Positions 34,049 to 44,712 of a stretch of DNA of 64,000 nt are shown here, in pieces. The position numbers and the translations under genes are program-made. The notes beneath the pieces were generated by a model. That model saw only the letters and a program-made list of their open reading frames with translations, was not told the origin of the DNA and did not search any database. Origin of the DNA: Lumbricus terrestris (Eukaryota; Annelida; Clitellata; Crassiclitellata; Lumbricidae); the NCBI GenBank assembly GCA_949752735.1, contig OX457036.1, positions 2,729,997-2,793,996 of the forward strand, read 5' to 3'. Position 1 is the stretch's first letter, and every line of letters begins with the position of its first letter.

Positions 34049-35077
34049 TAGGGGAGGGTGCCCCAAGACGGGACGATTCGCAGTATTTCCTCCAAATCAC
34101 CTTTGCTGATGACATTACATGTTCGCTACTTCTTCCTTCCTTTAAACTGATCCTTTAACCACTATTTGGCAAGCAATTTGCAAGAAAACAATGTATGGCT
34201 TAAACGAAACAATGAACTTTTGTTGACCTACAAATCGTCCCATCTTGGGCACCGGGGTGCCCAAGATGGGACATTAAAATATCAAATTCTTTTCCCATGT
34301 TAAACATCTTAATTTAATTTATCAACTTCAGAAGATTGATGATTTCACTGTGAACCAGCAGTTTTAGCACATGCATCGTCATCGCACTGTGCTCACCAAA
34401 CAGGACAATGCTGAATTGACAAATGGGGGGAGGGATCCCACGTCGAACGAACACACGAGAAAATGATTTACAGCCATGACCACTAATTGATTGCGTGGTC
34501 TAAAGCTTGAATGCACCGACCTATATAATATCCTGACTAAGAGATTGTTTTACTGTGCATACTGTACAGCTGGTGTGTTGCGGGTGCCCAAGATGGGACG
34601 AATAGTTCACCATTGGGATATGACGTGTGCCCAAGACGGGGCGCGTCCCGTCTTGGGCACACAAAGCATGTCCCATCTTGTGCACTCTATGCATGATGTG
34701 TGAACGCATCAATTTTTGATGTAAACACAACGTATTATCGCTCATCTCAAAATACATGCGTTTGGTAATATATTTTACTGTGTCTTGCCACCAAACACGT
34801 TTCAAAATGTGTCCGTACAGTGATGACTTTATGCGATTATTTAAACTAGCAAAATCTTAAGCTAACTAGCTCAAAACAAAAAATGTTTATCTGTATATCG
34901 GATATCGTCAACACAGGGACTGTAGCTCGTACATACATAGCCGAGGTAATCGTCGATTCATTGAAGGCTAATAAGAAAGAAACGCGCAAAACGACTGCAA
35001 AACGACTGCAAAACGACTGCGAGAAAACTGAATCGTCTCATCTTGTGCACCGTCCCGTCTTGGGGCACCCTCCCCTA
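34049..35077. mobile_element. inverted-repeat element built of GTGCCCAAGATGGGAC motifs
   Basis: Perfect 27-bp terminal inverted repeats (34049-34075 and 35051-35077) reading TAGGGGAGGGTGCCCCAAGA and on to GACGGGACG. The outermost TA may be the target duplication. The motif GTGCCCAAGATGGGAC or its reverse complement recurs: 34237-34272 (two copies head to head, a 17-bp-arm palindrome), 34584-34599, 34627-34660 (another head-to-head pair), 34670-34685 and 35035-35050. No transposase. Confidence 0.85.
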
Positions 35078-35728
35078 TTATCGTTAATCTGATATTATTG
35101 AAATAATGACATTAGATGCATACCGTGTCATAAATGGTTTAACCCGATTCCTCTCTTAGGCAAACCATCCATCTTTGCCAAAATGCGGATAAGAACAAAG
35201 CACACTTAATTACTCTATTAACTTCTGTTATAATTATCATTGAGACACTAAGAAATGTTTTTATCCGCGATAAAGGAGAAACACAGCTTTCTCGGTTGCA
35301 GGCCGTCCAACTGAATTCTGGAATGACCTCTGCTCAATTATTACATCTGATTAATCAAACTTTGTGTCATTAATATCTAAAGTATATTTTCTTTCGCCCT
35401 GTGCTAGGCTGGGAGCACTCCTGAGTAATTTTATTGAAATAGGCGATAGGTAAGTTAATAGAATACGGTAAACGAATGAATATTGTTTAGCTGGTGACGT
35501 CCTTTCAGCAGTCCGTGGTAAATATTTGGGCTGTGTTTGAGGGGGACAACCTTAAACACCTTCACACTGACAATTTTTCAATCAACTTTGGACACCTGTA
35601 AATGACTTTCATCCGGTGTTATAATAATATTATGCTCGGAATCGTGCTTTAGTTACAACTTTCTCATTCTGCATGGTAACTATCCTTCAGTACTATTCGT
35701 AAGCCGTTTCGATTTCATTTGAAATGGT
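35078..35728. other. no gene recognised
   Basis: AT-rich. An L2-type 3' end fragment near 35400-35460 (GGGAGCACTCCTGAGTAATT) and two motif copies (CCTTAAACACCTTC at about 35559 and TTTGGACACCTGTAAATG at about 35584). Confidence 0.45.
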
Positions 35729-36160
35729 TTAACCCATTTTAGCCCACAGTTCCACTTCTGGAACAAGGGGGATAAAATGTCACGGGTTACGTACTTTGAA
35801 CTTCCCACCGGAAGTAATGGACAGGAAGTGCTTAGCAATAAACAATACATCAATTTTTGGTGAAACTTCATTGAAATTCTTTGTAATTAATCAATTACAA
35901 TTTTTTTACTTTTTACATTAATTATTTCCTGTTACCGTTGAAAATGTCCAGAAGAAAGTAATTATTACAATGTCATTACTTATTTCAAATTTTAATTTCA
36001 TAACTAATTTCAACGGGAAATACTGTATAGAAATTTGTGTAATACATCGAAATTGTGTTAAAACAATTATCCTAAGGAATTTAGTAATTTGAACTTTTGT
36101 TCCATATGTGGAACTGTGGGAAACAACAGCACCATGGCTAATTAAAATTTGTATTTTTGC

Positions 36161-36240
36161 TTTCTGTACTCTATGAGGTTATCGCACTGGGAGCGCTACT
36201 GAATGGCCTTGGTTGTGAGCGGCGCTATATAAATTACTAA
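36161..36240 (+). repeat. L2-type SINE/LINE 3' end fragment
   Basis: GGGAGCGCTACTGAATGGCC and GCGGCGCTATATAAATTAC, followed directly by a CATTACATTAC run that grades into the CATA microsatellite. The SINE tail probably seeded the array. Confidence 0.7.
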
Positions 36241-36683
36241 TTACATTACATTACATGCATACATACATACATACATGCATACATACATACATACATACAT
36301 ACATACATACATACATACATACATACATACATACATACATACATACATACATACATACATACATACATACATACATACATACATACATACATACATACAT
36401 ACATACATACATACATACATACATACATACATACATACATACATACATACATGCATGCATAGTTGCATACATACATACATACATGCATGCATGCATAGTT
36501 GCATACATACATACATACATACATGCATGCATGCATAGTTGCATACATACATACATACATACATACATACATACATACATACATACATACATACATACAT
36601 ACATACATACATACATACATACATACATACATACATACATGCATAGTTGCATACATGCATACATACATACATACATACACACA

Positions 36684-36717
<34 letters not shown>

Positions 36718-36946
36718 CATGCATATATACATGCATAGTTGCATAGTTGCATAGTTGCATACATACATACATACATACATACATACATACATACATGCAT
36801 ACATGCATACATGCATACATGCATACATGCATACATGCATACATGCATACATGCATACATGCATACATGCATACATACATGCATACATGCATACATGCAT
36901 ACATGCATACATACATACATACATACATACATACATACATACATAC

Positions 36947-36977
<31 letters not shown>

Positions 36978-37048
36978 CATACATACATACATACATACAT
37001 ACATACATACATACATACATACATACATACATACATACATACATACAT
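36241..37048. repeat. (CATA)n microsatellite
   Basis: About 800 bp of CATACATA with interspersed GCATGCATAGTTG units. Because the period is 4, open frames appear in several frames and both strands (Tyr-Ile-His-Thr or Met-Tyr-Val-Cys repeats). None is a gene. Confidence 0.98.
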
Positions 37049-37395
37049 GAAAGTTGCTTCCCACACTTTCACAAAACCCACTAGACATGCAAGCTGTGAA
37101 TTTTTTGCTGTTCAGCTTCACTAGAAACTTCATCAAAACTAAATAAGAAATTGTCTTACAACAATGTTCATGTACCTGTAAATTCCCACAGTTCCACTTC
37201 TGGAACAAACATATTTTGTGCAAATTTCTATGGAAAAAATATAATTAAATTTCACAGAATATTTTTCCTCTTCATTTTGGCACTAAAGCAATAGTGTAAA
37301 CGAAAAAAAATTCTGAAAAAAAATTCGGGCTAAAATGGGTTAACGAGCAAGATAAACTCACCCATAATTATTCATTATAGATAATTATTATAATA

Positions 37396-37700
37396 CCAGC
37401 TGTACCCGGCCACGCGCTGCTGTGGCTGAAAAGACCGTCCAACCCTCCCTAACTAATTCCCTTCCCCTCCCTCCCTTACCCTGCCTCCCTCCCTCCGTTC
37501 CTCTGTCCCTCCCTACCTCCATTCCCCCTCCCTCTCCCCTTCCCTCCTCCATCCCTCCCCTCCTCCACCTCCCTCCCGTTTCTTCCCTCCCTCCCCTCCG
37601 TCCCTCCCCCTCCATCCCTCTCCTCCCTCCATCCCGTCCGCTCCCTCCCCTCCCCCTTCCTCCCGCTCCCTCCCGCTCCCTTCCTCCAACACGGCCGCAT
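37396..37700 (-). mobile_element. Helitron-like 3' end
   Basis: On the minus strand: GGGAGGGA-type purine tract, GTCTTTTCAGCCACAGCAGC, GCGTGGCCGGGTACAGCTGG (37396) before a T. This matches the 3' end of the element at 29587-30362 almost base for base. The 5' end was not found, and the sequence beyond 37700 is unrelated to the first copy. Confidence 0.8.
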
Positions 37701-37837
37701 TCAAATGCAAATAAATTGAATTCGTTTTGGAGCAGAGAATCAGGATTTGAATTTAATGCGTGCACTTGGAGGAAGACAATACAGTTGTTCAAGCATGAAA
37801 GTAGAATGATAATAGTACCGTGGCGTGCGTGCAATTG

Positions 37838-37955
37838 GTGGTATTTGCAGTTTAACGTCACTATGTGATAACAAAGACTATTAGAAACACCCTCCTCCTT
37901 TATCCCGGCTTGGGACTGGCACTGGCAGAGTGCAACCAGTGGCGGAGCTATGCGA
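37838..37955 (-). repeat. CCAGTGCCAGTCCC SINE-like repeat
   Basis: GTATTTGCAGTTTAACGTCA, CCTCCTCCTTTATCCCGGCT, GGGACTGGCACTGGCAGAGT and CAGTGGCGGAGC. Near-complete copy in reverse orientation to 33598. Confidence 0.8.
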
Positions 37956-38450
37956 GCAATTACTCTGTCGGGTTCATTTGAGACCGACTGTACAGGTGAA
38001 GGACAAGCCTCGGGCTGGTCAATACGCATGCAATTACAGTCATTTTGAGACCAAAATCATAGTCACTTCGGGAGCGTAATGATGCACGTGATCGAATCGT
38101 ATGAGTGGAGAATACAAAGCAGAATGCTGAGCAACACAGCTACGCTTTAAATCAAAATAAAAAGAATGAAAATAAGCAGAACGTGCAAATTGAGAGAAAA
38201 ATACTTTTATGATTAAGTAAGTTTTATGTGGCAGCATCTATAAATATAGATGACGTAAAGCAAAAGAGTGGTGTTCCAATAATATTTCTAATATCTAATT
38301 TTGTTGAGTAGTTTCAGCTCTTTGACTTCAAGATTATGACTGCACGAACCGTTGACGTCGACTTTACATTTTACAGCGTTCAGAAAAACAGTCTTCTGAG
38401 TCGGCAACAATTGATCGAAATTATCGATATATAGACTCATTTAGATCTAT
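37956..38450. other. no gene recognised
   Basis: No supported gene or element; low-information AT-rich DNA. Confidence 0.4.
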
Positions 38451-38540
38451 TTAAAAGGTGTGCAAGCAAATAAAGATGGATGGATGGATCCAGATTTGAC
38501 GAGTGTCTATGACAACAGAGGCCGTTGCCCTCGAAAAAAG
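38451..38540 (-). repeat. SINE-like fragment next to a dispersed motif
   Basis: TTAAAAGGTGTGCAAGC is followed by (GGAT)n and a reversed GGATCCATCC-tailed SINE piece (TGACAACAGAGGCCGTTGCC). The same arrangement is found at 42915-42995. Confidence 0.6.
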
Positions 38541-39163
38541 TTTGTTTGGTATACCTGGCGCAACGATCTAAGGCGGCGATTCTCAACCCATGGGTCGCGA
38601 CTCCCACGGGGTCCCTTGACGATTTGCCAGTGGTCGCCTGTAGACTTCAGAAATTTCCACAAGATGTACACATATAGCTTAGGTCAATAAAATGTAGAGG
38701 TATTAGCAAACTTTAACGCCACACTATAGCAACTTAAGAAAATCTTTACATGTAGTTTTGTCGTGATTCATTCGTTAGATCGCGGCAGATATTCTAATTT
38801 TTTTCCATTTTTATTCTCAATTGTAAATTGCACTTTTACCATGCTTCCAAAAATAAAACAATACCAGGTTTGCTCAAGCAATATATGCTGTCAACTAGTG
38901 AGGTCTATCATACGTGGGCGGAGACTTTGGTTGACAGGTGGACGGTCCCTAAAAATTCGTGGTGGGGGCCGAGCTGTTTATATACTCCAAATGTTTCAGA
39001 AAAATTTCGTAAATATCATTATATATTTCTACAATGTTACCTGCTGTCTATCCATGAGCAACGAGCGATTTTTTTAGATACCAGTTGAAAATGCTGTCAT
39101 TCCCGTGTGTTAATTATAAAACTGAAACAGTGGATGGGAATACTTTGGAAATCTGAAACCACG
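38541..39163. other. no gene recognised
   Basis: No supported gene. GGTCGCGACTCCCACGGGGT near 38591 resembles the end of an old hAT-type repeat, but no partner end was found. Confidence 0.35.
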
Positions 39164-39402
39164 ACTATCAGCAGAGGCGGATACAGAAATTTTCGAAGGT
39201 TTTTAGTCTTCAGTTATTCTGGTCGACGTAATCTCTGCAAGTCGTCGTATCCTACTTTTCTCTCTCGCTGCATTGATTTGATACCTGTTGAAACCAAATG
39301 GGGAGGAGACCACATCCTGATTCCTGTGCACTTTTAAAATGGGGGCATGGCCGGATTGCCCCCCCCCCCCCCCCCCCCCTCTGGATTCCCTCTGACCATC
39401 AG
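39164..39402. mobile_element. hAT-type MITE (223 bp)
   Basis: Element 39172-39394 begins CAGAGGCGGATACAG and ends CTCTGGATTCCCTCTG. Flanks are ACTATCAG and ACCATCAG (one mismatch). It has a poly-C stretch near the right end like its larger relatives at 24314 and 47799. Confidence 0.85.
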
Positions 39403-39795
39403 CGCTGACATTTTGAGCAATTTCGTTAAAATGACAGCCTAATATGCTACCATTGCAATATTTAAAAAAGTTGAAATTCAAAACAAATTAGACAATAGAC
39501 TTCCACAAACCCCTTACCCTTCTCCGAACATTCTTTAAGAACCCAATTAAAGTTTAAGAAATTTATAGCTTCCCAAAACGAATCAGCCCTGTGAAATGAA
39601 TGAGATAAAAATACAAACTATTGACCAATTTTCATAGAAGCGCATTTTTTTAATAGTTTCAGCATGAATAGAGAACCTTAAGTGTTTTATTTGTAATGAC
39701 CTTTTGTCAGTCGAATCAATGAAACCCAACAAATAAACATAAGCGCCATTCAGATGCTAAACATCCTAACTAAGCAGGAAAACACGACCAGTAGG
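39403..39795. other. no feature recognised
   Basis: No gene or element seen. Confidence 0.4.
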
Positions 39796-41106
39796 CCCTA
39801 TAGCCGGTTCACTATCAACAGGGCGAATTTCAAAAGGGCGCAATCAAAAGGGCGCAATCAAAAGGACGAAAATTAATAGAGCGCATTGTTTTTAGAGCGC
39901 ACGGTCGAAAGGGCGAAATCAAAAGGGCGCATGTTTAAAAGACCGCAATCAAAAGGGCGCATGTAGGCCTATCCACCGTTGAAAGAACCTTCGTCCAGGT
40001 TCCATTTCTTAAACATTATTTTCGTCAATCCAGCTTCCATTTCTTAAACATTGGTTTCGTCAATGCAGCTTCCATTTCTTAAACATTATTTTGTCAATCC
40101 AGCTTTTATTTCTGAAGCATTATTTTCATCAATTCAACTCCTATTTCAACAGTAAAAGAACATTCATCCAGCTTCCATTTTTAAGCATTACTTTCGTCAA
40201 TCCAGCTTCCATTTCTTAAGCATTATTTTCGTCAATCCAGCTTCTATTTCTTAAGCATTATTTTGATCAATCCAACTCCTATTTCAACAATAAAAAAAAC
40301 ATTCATCCAGCTTCCATATCTTAAACATTATTTTCGTCAATCCAGCCTCCATTTCTTAAACATAAATTTCTTCAATCCAGCTTCTATTTCTTAAACATTA
40401 TTTTCGTCAATCCAGCTTCTATTTCTTAAGCATTATTTTCATCAATCCAACTCCTATTTCAACAGTAAAAGAACATTCATTCAGCTTCCATTTTTAAGCA
40501 TTATTTTCGTCAATCCAGCTTCCATTTCTTAAACATTATTTTCGTCAATCCAGCTTCTATTTCTTAAGCATTATTTTGATCAATCCAACTCCTATTTCAA
40601 CAATAAAAAAATTCATCCAGCTTCCATTTCTTAAATATTATTTTCGTCAATCCAGCCTCCATTTCTTAAACATTATTTTCGTCAAGCCAGCCTCCATTTC
40701 TTAAACATTATTTTCGTCAATCCAGCTTCTATTTCTTAAACATTATTTTTGTCAATCCAGCTTCCATATCTTAAGCATTATTTTCATCAATCCAACTCCT
40801 ATTTCAACAATAAAAGAGCATTCATCCAGTGGGCTTCAATTGCTCGTCGCCTTATTAACACACTATTTACCCTTTTCGGTTCCATTTGGTCTTTTTAAAC
40901 TTGCGCCCTTTGACTGCCTTTTCGTTGTATTTGTTTGCGTCCCTTTGATTGCGCCCTTTTGATCACTCTTACAATATTTGTCGTTTCGCTCTATTGATCG
41001 TGCGCTCTAAAAACAATGCGCTCTCTTGATTTTCGCCCATTTGATTGCGCCCTTTTGATTGCGCCCTTTTTTAAATTCGCCCTGTTGATAGGATACCCCT
41101 ATAGCC
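39796..41106. mobile_element. foldback-like element with GGGCGCAATCAAAA motif ends
   Basis: Element 39806-41096, flanked by a perfect 10-bp direct repeat CCCTATAGCC (39796-39805, 41097-41106). Left end (to about 39965) and right end (from about 40888) are inverted arrays of AAAAGGGCGCAATC, GGGCGAAATC and AGAGCGCATTGTTTTTAGAG units. The centre is a 35-bp minisatellite. Long inverted ends, a 9-10 bp duplication and internal tandem repeats fit foldback or Mutator-like non-autonomous elements. No transposase is present, so the superfamily is inferred only. Confidence 0.85.
39985..40830. repeat. ~35-bp minisatellite inside the foldback-like element
   Basis: Unit approximately TCGTCAATCCAGCTTCCATT followed by TCTTAAACATTATTT, about 24 copies, with a variant block (CAACTCCTATTTCAACAATA) that recurs about every six units as a higher-order repeat. 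Confidence 0.92.
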
Positions 41107-41539
41107 TATTTTTAAGAACAACGCTGTTAACGCCAGGAAAGCACACTTTGGGAGCTCCAGCAGCAAGACGTAACTTACGAAACTTATGAAGTTCTCATTT
41201 GCAGCTGCTGTGTATAATCAATTGTATATTAATAGAACAATTTTACTGTCTTGTTGTTGACTGGCATAATTGAACTGTGCAGCGTTTAACTTAAACACCC
41301 TTGAAACAATTTATAACGTTGCTATATTATTAGCTAAAATCAATGACGTTGGATAATTTTTGTGTAATTACACATACCGAAAGGAAGGAGTTTAGAACAA
41401 ACGAATCAATACTGGAATCTTCGTTTATTGACATTCAATCTGACAAACCGCAGAACGATTGCATGTACAAGTTATACGAAATACGGCCTGCTTCGCACGA
41501 CACGCAGTTCGGCTACAACAGGTTCGGTAACTTAACTAA
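41107..41539. other. no gene recognised
   Basis: The frame 41343-41585 has no domain I recognise and runs into a LINE fragment. A motif copy (ACTTAAACACCCTTGAAAC) is at about 41288. Confidence 0.35.
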
Positions 41540-41880
41540 TGGCCTAAAGAGCTGCAACCGGAACGGCGCTTGCTGGAGGTGGTGAAAGGAAGGAAGCTGA
41601 ACTACTTCGGACACATGATTAGAGCAGACAAGCTGTCGGCATTCATATGTCAGGGCTATCTAGACGGAAAACGGGCCCGGGGAAGGCCGAGGAGAAGATG
41701 GATGGATGACGTGGAGGAATGGACGGGGATGGTGATGGCGGACTGTGTGAGGACTGCGAGGAACAGAGAGCAATGGAGGAAGATGGCGTCGTCGACTCTA
41801 ATCCCCGATCCGCAGCAATGAGGATGGTCATGACGACGACGACGACACGTACCGATAAAAATGATGATTGCAAAGAGGAG
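41540..41880 (+). repeat. LINE C-terminal fragment (GRPRRRW type)
   Basis: Reads RRLLEVVKGRKLNYFGHMIR, RARGRPRRRWMDDVEEW and NREQWRKMASS, then a stop and a (GAC)n-like 3' end near 41834. Same group as 22560 and 23340. Confidence 0.8.
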
Positions 41881-42038
41881 TATTTAGTCAAAAGTAATAC
41901 TAACTGAAAAGAAAGCACTTCGACACAATTTTACCATATCATGCATTGCGATCCATTTGATACAATACTATTTCCATGCGACACTAGGAGTGTGGCAAGA
42001 CCTGAGGTGTAATAGTCGCACTTATTGTTTTACTCTAC

Positions 42039-42240
42039 ATAGTTATAATGAGCAACATCGGTGTAAATGTTTTCATTTCACAATTTTCTTTAAACCGTTA
42101 CCATACTTGGTAGACTCTTAAGGAGGCAGCAGGCTCTAATCATCTTCGCTTTGATAACTTGACAATACGCGTGCATGGACACCTTCAAATTATTTTCAAA
42201 CAAAACTATATTAACTCCTGCAATGCAAATCAATTTGTTC
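42039..42240 (+). repeat. paired repeat Q, copy 2
   Basis: Partner of 32766-32985. Includes TGATAACTTGACAATACGCG and GGACACCTTCAAATTATTTT. Confidence 0.75.
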
Positions 42241-42270
42241 GACGGTGTATACTAGTGTACATCCCCAATA

Positions 42271-42590
42271 TACAGGGTGGGTCCTATAAAAGTAATCCAT
42301 ACGGTCTTTGCCAATATCTTGGCAAAAAGTTAAATCAAATTTTACTGGCTTAAAGGTAATTCATATCTACGTTCAATGGCCAAATTTCAGCAAGAACTTG
42401 CCAACAGACCAAACGCAAAAACCTGCACATCAACCCAAAAAAGACCAGGGGAATGGCTGTAGTGAGGCGATCGCATGCTTCATTGGCCTCCATGTCGTTC
42501 ATTACATAAGTCAAAAGAGCCACTTGTATAAAAAAACTGGGTGTTACACTCGGTGAACATCTTCCTGTCTCGGAGTATGTTGACAATACT
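42271..42590 (+). mobile_element. partial mariner-type element
   Basis: TACAGGGTGGGTCCTATAAA start, related to 10744. Further sequence is unique in the window and no right end is seen, so the end coordinate is a guess. Confidence 0.4.
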
Positions 42591-42942
42591 TTTAGCTCTT
42601 GTGCCTCTCCAATCTACGCTCTGCGCGTGCAACGTGCTCATGGCATGTCTGGACCGGCCTTGCATGTCATCACTCGATTGACCACAGTTGCACGTCTGTG
42701 TATAAACTTATTTTTCGAATGAATGCATCCTCCGGCGTTTGGGCAGACAGCGGATGGGCAGCGCTGCTCCTCTGCAGGAGTTCTTTATAATTATAGCGAC
42801 ACCTACTGACTGAGGTTTCTTATCAGCGACTTTTTGGTTAAGATTATTGTGGTTAGGAAATACTATATTATTTTGTTTCGCGTCATTGGGGATGATATCG
42901 TATCGCCAACAAACATTTTAAAGGTGTTTAATTGTAGTGTTA
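42591..42942. other. no gene recognised
   Basis: Locally GC-richer stretch near 42600-42780 with no recognisable domain. A dispersed motif copy (TTTTAAAGGTGTTTAATTG) is at about 42915. Confidence 0.35.
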
Positions 42943-43289
42943 TGGATGGATCCGATTTGACCAACTGAAGCCGTTACTCTGGACAGAAATTTGATCGGTA
43001 TGTTACAGAACTTAAGAGCTTCAATTACATTAAATCCAATGTCATAGTCTACAACTGAACAACAGTTCTATAGCAAGCGATTGTATATGTATAGTCATTA
43101 TAGGCCTAGTCCTGACAATTAATTAATTATTTAATTCTAAACACAGCGCTCACATAGCAAAACTAAATAGATCGGATATAAGCCAAACGAATTATTGCCA
43201 AATCTCCTTTAAATACCCATACTATCCTCTTATTCATCCAAATTCAACTTCAGCTGAAAAGTACTCTTTTAAAGCAGCGATAAGAGCAT

Positions 43290-43395
43290 GCCCTGGCCCC
43301 TGGGCATAAGGCTTATAGACACTGGAAGTCCATTCCATATCACGAGGCCCATAACAGAGAAAGCAGGATGATGAGTAAGAGCAATTCATGCTCGG
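43290..43395 (-). repeat. L2-like LINE C-terminal remnant
   Basis: Minus strand reads FSVMGLVIWNGLPVS, matching the FSVVGPTTWNGLP block at 20-250 and 3718-3985. Confidence 0.65.
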
Positions 43396-43536
43396 TAATT
43401 GAGGACTTCACCCTGAGTTTTGAAACGTAGAGCGCGACGTCCCTAAACAACCAAACTGGAGCGAAATGGTTCTTGCAAATACAATTGTACATGAACAGCA
43501 CCTATAATATGAGGCACTGCCACAACAACAGCATTG

Positions 43537-43776
43537 TGGGGCACGGTGGTGTAGTGGTGGCGTCGTTGCCTTGAAGCCGGAAGGTTCGAGGTTCGAATCC
43601 ACCTCAAGTCGCCGCGTAGGGACCTTGGGCAAGTCCTTCACTTGCAATTGCTCAGCGCTTCGGCGTGAAACTCCGATGCAGTGTCCGCTCTGCATTCGGG
43701 AGCGCCTCTGAGTAGAGAGAGCTTGAAGAGGCACTATAACAAGTGCACATACAAACAAACAAAGAAAAAACAAACC
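43537..43776 (+). repeat. tRNA-headed SINE, copy 4 (best preserved)
   Basis: A box TGGTGTAGTGG (43546-43556) and B box GGTTCGAATCC (43590-43600), complete body (GGGACCTTGGGCAAGTCC, CTCAGCGCTTCGGCGTGAAA, GGGAGCGCCTCTGAGTAGAG) and a CACTATAACAAGTGCACAT end with a (CAAA)n tail. Confidence 0.92.
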
Positions 43777-44211
43777 AACGATAGGATTGCCATGGAACAC
43801 TAGTGAAACTTCGGAACAGTGAAATAAAATTGAACTGAAATACATTGCAAACTTTAACGAAGTCAACAGCCTTTGTTGCTGTAAGAAGCTGTTAAACTGC
43901 TGAACAACAAATATTTTGGTCGATCGAGTATTTAACGACAGCTTATGACAACAGAGGTCGTTTCCGACGACAACGTGTACTTCCCGTCATTTTAAATAAC
44001 GCCTATACGAAAGATAATTATTGCATCTAGTGGAACTATTTTAACGGTGTTTAAGAGATCGTCGTTGAACTTTAAGCCAAATCATCGTCAACAACAGTTA
44101 CTGGACATCTACAGTATAAATGTATAATCAATTGTCCTGAAAATTTCCTGGCCAGTTAATGTTTGCGACGATGAAGACAACAACGACAACAACCATCATG
44201 ATTCTGAACGA
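43777..44211. other. no gene recognised
   Basis: Contains a SINE-like fragment (TATGACAACAGAGGTCGTTT at about 43943) and a motif copy (ACGGTGTTTAAGAGATCGTC at about 44042). No gene. Confidence 0.45.
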
Positions 44212-44292
44212 ATAAATGAATGAATGAACGAACGAACGAACGAGTGAATGAATGAATGAATGAACGAACGAACGAACGAACGAATGAATGAA
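44212..44292. repeat. (GAAT/GAAC)n microsatellite
   Basis: Blocks of GAATGAAT alternate with GAACGAAC. Confidence 0.95.
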
Positions 44293-44390
44293 TAGGTTTG
44301 TGACGATTCTGTCTTTACAAAATCCGTCTCGCGATTCTTCACCGTTCGCCAATTGATTCACCAGATGGCGACATCGACTCAATCACACGC

Positions 44391-44712
44391 ATCACTTTCA
44401 CGCTCATTCGCTAGATGGAGACTCACAGTATTCGGTAGGTGGCCACAAGATCTCGACTCTCAGCCAGTTTTCGCGCTCTGGACGGATTTTAATAGACGAC
44501 AGTTTAATTAAGAATCGACCACGTGATCAACCACGTGACATGCTTGCGAGCGATCACGTGACGAAAAAGAAGGCGGATAATGCGAGAAGGATGGATAGGA
44601 GTGTGGAGTGAGTGTGGTGTGGGTTGAGTAGGCTGGCTTTGGAAAGGCTGTAGTCAAGGCGACCGTCTCCAAGCATCTGACGGTTGCTATGGGAACGGAT
44701 GACGGGTGCAAC
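44391..44712 (+). repeat. paired repeat P, copy 2, with CACGTG boxes
   Basis: Partner of 32109-32407. Three CACGTG boxes (44520-44525, 44532-44537, 44555-44560) and GTTGCTATGGGAAC (44683-44696, RFX X-box-like). Confidence 0.7.

Larger units (their letters stand above)
35729..37343. mobile_element. TTAA-flanked inverted-repeat element (1.6 kb)
   Basis: Ends TTAACCCATTTTAGCCC (35729) and GGGCTAAAATGGGTTAA (to 37343) are perfect inverted repeats with TTAA as the likely target duplication, as in piggyBac or Kolobok elements. An internal palindromic motif CCCACAGTTCCANNNNTGGAAC occurs three times (35749-35764, 36099-36114 inverted, 37191-37206). An 0.8-kb (CATA)n array sits inside. No transposase. 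Confidence 0.85.

Noticed and set aside
36241..37048. Long open frames of Met-Tyr-Val-Cys or Tyr-Ile-His-Thr repeats (also at 57362 and 62836)
   Set aside because: They follow from a 4-bp microsatellite that is open in several frames on both strands. There is no coding signal.
39985..40830. CRISPR-like alternation of repeats
   Set aside because: The units are contiguous with no unique spacers, the context is eukaryotic, and the block lies inside a transposable element.
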